From Heloderma charlesbogerti (Eukaryota; Chordata; Lepidosauria; Squamata; Helodermatidae), in the NCBI GenBank assembly GCA_026122225.1, contig JANEZZ010002877.1:1860001-1924000 (forward strand): a stretch of DNA of 64,000 bases, read 5' to 3'. Made by a program: the position numbers and the translations under genes. The notes below the pieces were generated by a model, which searched no databases, was not told the DNA's origin, and saw nothing but the letters and a program-made list of their open reading frames with translations. Each line of letters starts with the position of its first letter. Positions within the stretch are counted from its first letter, which is position 1. Shown here piece by piece: positions 20,287-32,200 of this stretch.

Positions 20287-23200
20287 GTAAATATAAAAAT
20301 ACATTTCATTCGATATTACATTTTGCTTTTATAATATATCAGTCCCAAACAGATTGGAATGGATCCAGATTTAGTCATACTTAGAGAAGACCCATTGAAA
20401 TCAAAGGCATTGAAGTTAATTATGACTAATTTAAATCCCATTGATTTAATGGAATGGATTGGAATGGATTGGATCCAGATTTAGTCCTACTTAGAGAAGA
20501 CCCATTGAAATCAAAGGCATTGAAGTTAATTATGACTAATTTAAATCCCATTGATTTCAATGGGTCTTCTGTACATATGACTAAATCTGATCCAACCAAG
20601 TTACTTAGAAATGAGCCAATTGAATACAATGGGATACACTGCCTAGCAAGTATGTTTTGGACTGCATCCTTGCAATATCCCAGCAGTCAAGAGACTTTTG
20701 TTCTAAGCCGGTATTTGATCATACAGTGGGTTTGGCCATGTCAGCAATCCAGTGGCAAAGGTTGTCAGCCAGATTGAAAAATAAATCAGGATCATTGCCA
20801 AGTTGTGGTACAGATCAGTGTGGGCAGACTTCAGGCTTGCAGAATCTACTTTATTTTTTGCTGGATCACCCAAAATCCAGTGACCAGGGGCTGATACAAA
20901 AGACATTAGCACTGAAGAATACTGAGCCTAGGAATTTTTTTTGAGTACCGCAACTGAATGGAGCTCACTGTCCTTGTACACAAAAATCCACTCCTGGATA
21001 CCCCAAGCTTTCTCCATTTCTGCAGTACAGTTTAGGGCTGGACTTTTTGCTGCTGCTATCATTAAATGATTGGGAGTCAGAAATCCTTGCTAATCTACTT
21101 CAGATCATCCCAAGATCTACCAATAGATCCAAATCCACCTTCCTCACATGCCTGGTGTAGACAAAATCCTATATCACTAGTGTTTTTATTCACTTTCTCT
21201 TTTGCTTTATAATGAATTACATTTATATACCACTTTTCTGCCAAAGCACAAGTATAAACTGTTTAAGAATGGCTTACAATGTAAGAGATACAAAAGAAAA
21301 CAAGGTACTGAGAAAGAAGAGAAAACAGGAACGCTTTACAGTGTCATGTTGCCTGTTATTGTTAGCATTGAACAGATGGATGATATAGTTAGCTTTTTAT
21401 AGAACAAGTCAACTGTTCAGAGAAGCAAGACCAAGTTTCGGTTCTCTTCCCTACTTTTCCTTACTAAAGAGAACCTGGATTCAGATGTCCTACATCCACA
21501 AAGAGTTGACAGACACTATTAAAACCAACAGTTCCAACCATCATTTGGGCAACTATGGAGCACAGATATACCTTTGTATACACACAGGTACTGGTTATAT
21601 ATACTTCTCTCTGAAAAAGGATGAAGTATGTGTGTATATCATAAGTGGAATTTGCTGTTACCTTTAAATTTTATTTTATCTTTACATTCTGGGGTATGCT
21701 TTTGCTTGTATATAATGTATGATATATACATAATCATTTTACTCTCAGTTGATTTACAACTTAAAATTATTAAATTATATGAATTATATGTGAGAGTAAA
21801 CATATATAACATCTTTAACAATTGCACTTCAGGAACATGAAATCTGGGGGTGGGGAATCCTCGCATTGAATTCTTTAATAAAATCCCTTGGGTGGGTGGG
21901 GGCAATCTGTTGCCAAGTTTGATTAGTAACTCAGGATTACTGTAACAAATTCAGCCAAAGAAACTGGGTTCTATTCATATGTGACAATAATTTGCAAGTC
22001 TGTGCATCTGTGAATGTGTGTACGTATAAGCATGTTGGAGGTACATGTCAGCAGTGCGGGTGGCCCTGGCCATTTGGTCTGTGGCTTGCTCACTACTGGC
22101 ATGCAGTTCTACACACACCAGTCCAGAGCCAGTTTGGCCCTTGGGCTGAACTAGCTCCTTCATCCCATCTTGCAGTCTAATTCAATGCATGCTTTCTTGG
22201 GCATGAGCCCATCTGTCACCCTATGCAAGTGTTCCCCTGCTTGCATCAGGACTAAAGTGGGGAGGGGAACATGAGTGCACAAGTAAACTCTGCCCACCAT
22301 CTGCATTGAGCACAGAGGTCTGAAAAGGGCTGTGTAAGCATGTTCAGCTGAATGCGCTTACAGAGCAGCCCTGATTGCAAACCCTGCCTTATCAGGGTTT
22401 CCAATCATGGGAGCTCTCTAAGCACATTCAGTACTTTCCGCTCAAAGCAAGAAGGTCTAACCAGCAGCGGGGGATTCAGGGAAAACAGGGGTGGGGCTTA
22501 TGTGCCCTCCCACATCCCCCACCCCACATTAGCCCTACATGTGAACAAGCAAACACCTGTGAACAAGCAAGCACCTGGTTTCAGTTCAATGGGAATTAGT
22601 TCCAGATAAGCGTGCAGAGAATTGTAGCCTTGGGCTACAATCATGCTAGAACGTGACATGTGCAGATGTGCTTTTCAAGAGAGTAGTCTTTCCGCTGCAT
22701 GGCAAGCCACTTCTGAAACATCCCATATTTACAAACACAGGGGGTGTCTCCATGGCAATGGAAAGAGAAGCCAATGGTGGCTTACCTCAATTTTTCAAGG
22801 ACCCAGCTTCGGTCTGTGCAGGGCTCCACGAATGAGTGCACCGCACCATTCTAAGTCCCTTCACAGGAACATACTTCCAGGTGGGGTGGGAGGATTGGAG
22901 TGAACATCATCAGACTGGCAGGGGCTGATGAACTAATGCGAGAGGCTTCCCCCCCCCCCCGCAATGTGAGAGGCTTCCCCCGTCCTTCCTTACATCTGAC
23001 AAAGCCATGAACGATTGAAGCTTCGACGCTTTGCATTCATTACTCCAAAGCAAATATTAAAGAAACACAGGTCCAGCCTTCTTTCTCCCCTGAAGCTCCC
23101 AATGCTGTGAACAATCGAAGCTTCAAAGCTTCACATTTATTACTCCCTTACAGTCAAGAAAGCAGCTTCGACATAGTGCTTCACAGCCTTTAGGAGAGTT

Positions 23201-26200
23201 AACCCTCTGAATACTTGAAGCACCATGGCTCCAACCAGTCCCCTTTCTAATCCCCTTTCTCCTTTCTGCTGAAGCTCCTGATGCTGCAAAGGATCGAAGC
23301 TGTGAATTAATTATTCAGAAAAGCAAGGAAGCAAAACATCAAGGACACGCAGCTTCAACATTAAGGCTACTATATGCGTTATTTCAATGCATGGGAATCT
23401 CGGTAACTTCTGGAGTGCACCTTTCGGGAACAAGCCTCATTGAGCACAATAGAAGTTACTTCAGAGTAGACACATATGTTTGTGCTGGGAAAGACAGGGA
23501 TGGGAAACCAGCCCCCTTTCTAACCCAATGCAGCGCAGAGTCAAAGGTGCAAATTAGTTACTTCTGAACAGCAGTAAACCAAACAATGGAAAATCACAGC
23601 TTCAAGATAGTGCTTTACAGCCATTAGGGAATTAGTGCTTTAAAATGTGCAATTTTGATTCAGGGGGCTCCCTGTAAGTTCTGATGTGGGCATTCAGGGG
23701 AGAAGCCTCATTGACCACAATGGGAGTTACTTCTGAGTTGACACTAATTGGTTTGTGCTGGGAAACACAGGGACAAGAAACACCCCTTGACCAGGGACAC
23801 GGTGAAAGGCACACCCCTGGGCAGGGCTAGCATACCCAAGGTAAATGCGGGGATCAGGGCACATAACAACTACACCACAGAGAATCCAACTTAAGGAAAA
23901 GAATCTCAGGAAATCTGGTTTTTCTGCAAAAAGCTCCAGGGTGGCTGCGGGATGGCCTCCACGTCATGTGCCCGGAATGACCTTGAAAGAGAGCCAGCTC
24001 ACAGCAAATTGACCATGGAGATACCCCCACAGTTTAGTGATATAGCCCCAGGGAGGGAAGTCCCTTTAGAAAAGTCCTATTGGGCACACAAAACTTCTCT
24101 GGTTTGAGATTTTACCATTAGGAATGGAGTGTTGAATAGAAGCATTGTTAACATGAATATTCCCTGGTCCGTCTGCAGGCATTGGCATGGCTCTCCGCAA
24201 GATTGCAAGCCACCTGAAACAAACAAAAGAAATTATTCAAGAGGGAGACCATTTCAAGACAAAAACACTGAGCACTTTCAGAAACTATGAACTGAATTAC
24301 ACCATAGGGCAGGAATTTGAAGAGCACACCAAGGGGCTTGACGACAAAGTGGTGAAGGTAGAAACCTATGATTTGTTTTCCATTTTCACAGCAGTCAACA
24401 TCAGCACCTGACATTCCAGAAAACAGGTTGAAAGCAAATTAAAAATGTTAAAGAAATGTTTATTTATAAAGAAGCAGTGATTTGCATTTCAAAATTTGGA
24501 TGTTTTTCTATTGCAACTATTTATTCTATATGTAAATCATGACAATTTCTCAGGCTTGTGACAGCAAGACAGAATTACTTTTTTGTCTGCTTTCAACTCT
24601 TCATGGTTCCAGATACTTATATATCCCCAGCTGAAACAGCAATGAACTTTCTCTACAGTTTCCCACAGGCCAAAGCAGATTCTTCTCCATGGTGGAAGTA
24701 ATTGCTGAGCTATCTACACTTCTGGGTTCCTGCAGACAACAGTTGTACCGGGGGGGGGGGGGACTTTTTCATTTATGCCTACCGTGACTCCCTGCAGCTC
24801 CCTGCTTGTGGTGATTGTTCTGACTTTTTCACCATGGGCACAGTCTGAATTTTGCATGCCAGGTGGCTTCAGCAATGGCCGTTGGTAGCTAGAGGGATGG
24901 GAGCTTACAGCCGGAACTGTATCCAGGCACAATAGAGGGGTACTATTACTGCCTTGACCTCTGAACACTGAATCATTTCTAGAGCTGCATGTTTGAATCA
25001 GTTAATGCATTCTATTAATTGCTTCCTAAAAAATTTCAATCAGCTAAACAGATCCTCCAGTTAATCAAGTAGCAGATTATATAGTTTTTAATACAAGTAC
25101 CTATAAAAACTGCAGATGGCAAGCATTCCACCCCACCCCCCATTATCTCACAAAAGAAGAAATACCTCTCCTAAGATTGTGGGTCAGTTCACGCGTAGTG
25201 AGAAGCCGTGGTGAATTTCCCTGTGGAGCTTCTCGTTGTGGCACCAGCTACCATTCTGAAAAGTCAAGCCACAGTAGGGGCACGCTACAGCTCATTGTTA
25301 CATGTAAATATGGCGAGGGCAGGTTGTTGGAGTGGTTAACAAGCCACCCACACCTCTAAAAGAGGCCATGGGTTCTAGGTGGCTTGTTAAACACCCCAGC
25401 AACCCACCCTGGTCAGGTTCACATATAAAAATAAGGCTATGCAGGGACACCCCCCCCCAACCCGCTCCAGAGGCCGATTTGGAGCTTCTGAATCAGCCCC
25501 AACCCGCCTTGGGATGATCCATACATGGGCGAACCTGCTTTGGCCTCTGGATACAAAGCACAATCCAGACAGCTGAAGTGCCCCCTCTGCCCACCCCACA
25601 CGAGCCCCCTGCTCTTTACCTAGTCCTGGAGGGAGTAAATGGTGTGCAGACTGAGGAAGGGGCCATCTATGCAATATTACAGGCATAAATGGGCCATCTA
25701 TGCACCATTGACTTACTGGAAGAAGAGTTGCCATGGCGACTCCCTCCAAGATGGTGATGGCTGCAGGCGCTCCCCACAGGTCTAAGCAAAGAGCAGGGGG
25801 CTTGCGTGGCTCTGCAGGCAGCTGCCCAGATTGGGCGGAAGCGTCCCAAAGCGATTTAGGAGTGGTCCAACCTGTTTTGGGCCACTCCCAACCCACTCAG
25901 GAACTGGACCACTTTGGCCTGAATCACTGCAATCTGCTTTGGGATTCGGGCCAAAGTGGTGCACAGCCCTAAACAACAAGCTGTGGCCTGCCCCTGCCAT
26001 GGTTTGAATTTTTAAAATGAAAATGAAATGAAAAACAGCAAGCCCAGCAGGACTTGCTGTTATGTGTGAACCAGGTCATTGCCTGCTGCGACACATACGT
26101 GCATCGTCTGAAAACAAAGCACACTTCTTGTTTAAAACGTATTGTTGTGGCATGTGAAGAATCCTAATCCGTAACCCCTCTTTCTGCATTACCTAATTGC

Positions 26201-29200
26201 CTGCTCCACAGCTTTCCTCCATCTCTAGTGGAGCTGGCAAGTCCAGAGAGAGGGCAGGCAAAGAGGAGTCCTTGAGGCAGCTTGTTAATTATTAACATGG
26301 AAGAGTGGAGGAATCGGGTGTCTCATGCTTGCAGCAAAGGTGACATTCCTAAATGCTTATTACAGACCAATAAGCTGCAGGGGATTCATTCCTAACTTCA
26401 ATACGTTTTATTTCTGATGGTCCTTGGAAATTCTTCTTTCCAAGCTGATATACATACTGGGGAAGCAGAAATAGTGAAAATACCACCCCAATCCTAGGTA
26501 GATTTACTGGGAATCATTTTTAGATTGTGAGCCCCTAAGGGGGAAAAAATTGCAGTAAGCTGCTCTGAGCCCATGGAATTGAACAGGATATATCAAAGAA
26601 ATTTATATCAAATAAATAAATAAATGTCATCTCCAGCAGTTATATCCTGAAGAATAAGTTATAAAAGGGCCACAGATTAGGTTTTTGCTCCCCCTGTTAG
26701 GTTCTCATTGGTATTCCAAGAATTTCACATAGACAACAAGGAAGATATTTAATAGTCGTTATGAATGAGATAAAATGAGTCATTTGGTTTCAGACTTAGT
26801 CATGATGAAAACAGACCCATTGAAATCAATGGGACTTAAGCTAGTCATAACTCACTTTGATTTCAATGGGTTTACTCGAAATATGACTAAATCTGAATCC
26901 AGCCCAGTGTAATAGCTGAACCCAATACTGTATAACAGTAATGTCATATTATATATGAATGGTAAAATGAACCATAGAATTATGATCAAATACATCAGAA
27001 GATAATGCTTTCCCACTTAGAATCCAGTCTTTGAAACCAGAGAGCAACTCATCAAACTATCAAATATCAGGAACAATACCACTGGGGGAAGGGAAGAGGA
27101 AAGTCTTACAGACTAAAAGTGCAAATTTTTCTTTAATGCTGTGTTGTAATAGTGGACTTTAGAATCCAGGGCCAGATGGATCACATTTGAGACTAAGGGC
27201 CGATCTACATTGCGCCCGCCATCGCAATGAATTCGATGTCCCGTCGGGTTAAACTCTCTTGCATTAAAACGTGATTATTCACACTCACCCATTTTCCCTG
27301 TTGCAGTGGTTCATTGAATGCACGAGCTCGGTTCACACTCGAGCGCTGTGCTGTTTTCCTGCTGTTTTCCTGCACGCGCTTGTGCGACCGCCTGGGAATC
27401 AGGCTTCCTGCACTGAGCAGGGGGTTGTTCTATCCCTTCAAATGAGACTAAGTTTTACCCCCTCCTATCCCCCGCTCAGGATTTTTTTTTTTTAAATTAA
27501 GGTGTTATCCTCGCAGAATTGGGGCTTCTCTGTTATTTTTTTTTTTCTAATTCAGGCATGATCTTCGAAGCTTCGAAGTTGTGAATAGGAGGGGGTAAAA
27601 CTTAATCTCATTTGAAGGGATAAAATAACCCCCTGCTGCTTAGCTTCCGAGATCAGACAAGCACCCCCACATCCACGCCTTTGGTTGTTGCTGAAGTAAT
27701 GGGGGCTGCTGAGGAAGCTATGTGATCAGTAGCCAGAAGAAGACATGGGGCCGTCAAGAGCTGTGATTGGACTGGAGGGAAATACAAACACTGCCGCATA
27801 TGGACAGGTGGGGGAGGGGGCTATGACTGGTCTGGATATGGTAGCGAAGGCAGAAAATCAGAGCACATTAAGGGGAAATATCAGGATATTAGGGTATTGA
27901 AAGCGGGAGCATGGAAGTGGGAAATTCTTGTTCCAATTGTACCGCGTAGTGTGAATGGTGGGTGAACAACCTCATTGGAATCGAAAAAAGGTGGTAAGTG
28001 TAGATCACAGCTGGTTTCTCTCTTGATTAAACATATGGACATTTGTTGGATTTTTTTTTAACTAATTCAGATTTGGGTGGCCTTACACTGCTTGCCTCCT
28101 CATTTTCTTCTCAGAACTGAAGATGATGGAGGAACTGGGGAGAGTTTTAATGCCTATTGCAAGGGCAGTCATAGCTTTCCTATTGTCTCTTAAGGAAACA
28201 TTTGTTCTTGTGGTTCTTTTGTTGCCTCACTGTGAGATCTGGCTGTTGGGCGAAGCAGTGGCGGAGCACTCTCTGTATTGCTCTTGGGGACGTTACATTG
28301 TAGTGATGAGTCTCTTAGAAGATACTGGTCAGATCCAGAGCAAATGTTTAGTTTACTGATTTCTACAGACTGGATGGAATCAAATGGGTTTGCGGGAAGA
28401 TCCCACTCTAGGACTAACATTTAATTTCACATACAGTGGTTTTTCAGTGTGTAATTTTGCATTGAGTTAAGTGTTATTCCTGAGTCTAACCAGTGTAAAG
28501 AGAATAAAAAGAGACCTAATAAAAAGCTCTGCCTATATGGCTCTATATCAGATCTCTAGGACAGAATGGCAAACATTACATTCACCTAATTATTCCCCAC
28601 CCACTCAAACCAGGAGAATGGGCAGAAATTTGCTACTCATAGCCAACATCTTTCCTATCATGTGTGACCTTTCTATGCCCTGACAATACAGCCTGCTCTT
28701 TATACTTCTGTCAAAGCCATCCTTTACCAGTCCTATCTAGAACAAAACATGAACTTTCTGCAACCTCAATTTTCTCCTCTATCTCACTGTTGTTATCTGA
28801 CTGAGAGAAGAAAAAGCATCTTATTTCTCTTATAATTCTATCTGATTTCTTATCAAGATGATTTCTGCCCAACATTCCCACACTAACACACTGCTATTTT
28901 TGCAGGAGAAGCAGGAATTAATTATTTTTAAGAGAGCCATTCTGCACCTCTGTAGTTCTTTAGTGCAGAGTTGTGAGATGTTGTCTGGCAGCCACAGCGT
29001 GTACGGAAGTTACATTTTCTCCCACTGACCATTATAGCGAAGACAACAAACAAAAAGAAAAAGTGGGAAACTGGCTAGGAAACCCTTGGTGCTTTCACAT
29101 GCAAAGGGCACCCCAGTTTGTTTGTTTTTCTAACTGTACCTACTTCCAAAGGCCTCCCGAGTCTTAGGAGAGATACACTGGAAGAGCAGTGGTTTTGAAG

Positions 29201-32200
29201 GAGCCCTAAATAGGGACACCAGGTGTCCAACTTTATGGAGAAAAGTCATGTGTTTGAAGGCTGTCCAATTCAACCCAGTTTAAAGATAAAGAGTCATAAG
29301 AAGTGAGAGCAACAGGGGCCTTGAAGTTGCCCATCCACTGTTAGCCCTATAGCAGACTATGGTAGCCACAAGCATTGCCAAAAAAGAGGATATGCAACAC
29401 CCCGAAAAAAGAGGATACAGATTTGCAGAACATTTACAGATGCTGATGAATATGTGTAGCTGCAAACTTAGAAACAATTGCTATAATTTAAATGCAAATA
29501 TAATACATCTAAGCATGGTGGGGAAGACTGTGACTGGGTGACCTGTTTGCCTGCTGAGTCTGATGTCTAGATAATAACTGTCTTTCTTCTTATGGTTGTT
29601 TAATTTTAAATGAGACTTGGACTGGACAGCTCTCCAAATAGAAGACTGTGCTCGGTTAAGTAGGACATATGGCCACCCTATCACAGACTGAGCAGGCATG
29701 CTGATCACCTGGTAACAGATTTCCCCACTAGAGTGAGAGGTATCCTGTTTCTAGTTAATCATAGAAATTATTTCTAAATTTGCATCTATACAGATAAATT
29801 AGCATATGCAAATTCTATGCAAATTTCTTTTTTAGGTGATATGTGAGTGGCCATCCTAGGCTCCAACATTCTTGCTGTGCATGCAGAGCATAGCGCTTTG
29901 TAGTCATCTGACTAATACAGAGTTAAGCAAGATTCCACCTTTCTTTCCAGTTCCTTTCCATTTCTATCCCGTGTTATCGCTACATTTCTATTTTCATTCA
30001 CATCCTGTTTTGCTAGCTTGCAAATAAAGTAATTAGGAGGATTAGTCACATATTAAAAGATGTTTCTATGCAGAATCTTTGAATCCTGGCTACTGTGAAC
30101 AACCCCCCAAATAACCCCTCCACATCTGAAATGGAAGTGTGTGTAAGTTAATGTTGCCCTAGTTAAAATGATCCACGACTTTCCTGCTGCTGAGTTTTGT
30201 AATGCTTTCATTGCTTTCTACTTAGAGAGAACAGCATAATGCAGATTCCATATCTGTGCTCCCTTTTCTATAGACAAATGCCATCATAAATTCACTTTAT
30301 CTAATTCTCTTCTTTTGTGTGTGTATTATGGATCATTGTGTCAAAAGAAATAGCAGGGAATTGGAACATAAAACACTTTAAGTGACACTATTGCTTTTCC
30401 ACTTGAATTTCGGGCTTTTGCCAGTGGTGAAGATGGTAGTATTGTCTGTTATAGTTTTTTTGCCCACTGACTATATGCTGCCACTGTGTCACCTTGGCTC
30501 CAGTTTGTTCTGATTTGTTTTGAGTCTTTCAAATTTATAGGATGTTGCTGAATTTTATCATTTGATCCTTGCAGACGCTAGTGACCTGGGATGGTGATAA
30601 ACTAATCTGTGTCCAGAAAGGTGAAAAGAAAAATAGAGGCTGGAAACACTGGATTGAAGGAGACAAACTGCATCTGGTAAGAGCCATAATCATTGGTGCA
30701 GAATATACACTAAAGGCTGTGCTGTGCTACATCGAAGTTTGGTAACTTTTCCAAGGATTTCGAATAGCCTTTGCTCATTTAGCTTTCATATCTATATGCA
30801 TTCTCATTTTGAAACTGCTTGGACATCCCTTTCTTTCCATTATTCACTATTTTCCATCTACTACATGTCAACAAGGGTATGGATCCACAGTATTGTCTGG
30901 ATTTAGGAAGCCAAGGCTCAAATCTTTGCTCAGTCATGAGGTTCATCAGGTGACCTCAGGCCAGATACTACCTCTCAGTCTCTCTCTCCCAGAATTGCTG
31001 CAAAGATGAAATGAGATAACCCCATTTATGCCACCCTGAGCTACTTGGAGAAAGGATAGGATACAAATATTCATTAATTTTATTTATAAGATTATTTCTA
31101 AACCACCTTTCAGCGCTAAAAGAAGACCCACAAAGTGATTTACAATAATACTCAAAACTAGCAAAACCATCAAACAAATTAAAACAGTAAAATGGAGTAA
31201 TACATCAGAGGGAATAAACAAGGTAAAATTCAGTATCACAATTAAGACACAGGGAAAGCCAGACAAAATAAAAGTATGTTTACTGCTTGCCTAAAACCAT
31301 TAAGGTTTAACTTAATTTTAACTTAACTTGTCGAACATCTTTTGGGATGGAATTCCATACCTGGGGTGCTGCCACAAAAACAGCCTTGAGTAATTAATGT
31401 GCCTTCATTCAGCAACCCACAAAAACTACTACAAGTTAGACATCCAAATTGTAGTAACATAGACCAAAAAAACACACAGCACTATTGCGGAAGTTGTACG
31501 GTGTTGGAACATGGTACAAATATGTAAAAAAAAATTGCTGCACAAAACCCCCAGAGTTAAAAGCTGTATTGCTTTAATCAAAATGCAAGCATAGCCTATA
31601 TTTCATGATCCAATGCACTCAGATCGTAGCAGTAAGGTTTCATAGGGCTTATATTGGCTGCAATGGTGTTTGCCCAGTTTCGGAGTCCCAAACTTTAGTA
31701 CAGCAATATTTGTGCTTTTGCTTCCCCTCTCAATGACGTCCTTCCCTTGCTATGGTGCTATCATACTTTTCTATTGTCTCCTAAAACCCATGGAAACTTC
31801 CAGAGATTTCCAGAACTTAGCTTTTGCGAACTCAGGAAGTAGCTGGCATGGTTCTTTCCAGGGGGTGGGGGATCAGATACTAGAGTCCATCTTCCGAGTG
31901 TCAGGGTTGCCCCTAAGAGCAGCAATTGGCAGAGTAGCTCAGACTCTGAAGAGAAACTGCAAAACGTGGGGGAGGAAATTTCCCAGGCCTGGACGGAGAT
32001 GGATAAGCCTATCCTCAAGCTTCAAAGGCACAGCTGGATGGAGAGGGCCTCTCTTCTCCCATCCCTGTGAGAGATAGCGAACAGGGAGAAGGGGGGCTGA
32101 CAGAGCCTGAATTGTTAGACTCTAGACGCAGAGACAAGAGAGAAATGGCAGGGGCAGAGCTTAGGCAATCTGCCCGATTGGCCCGGAGGGAACAGCTGCG

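Noticed and set aside
24750..24762. G13 run as a regulatory G-quadruplex
   Set aside because: A single homopolymer without the usual four separated G-tracts; several similar runs occur in non-genic DNA here.
25387..25896. 169-codon minus-strand open frame
   Set aside because: It lies in a G/C-rich possible hAT interior, has no recognisable domain, and overlaps open frames on the other strand. Best explained by base composition.
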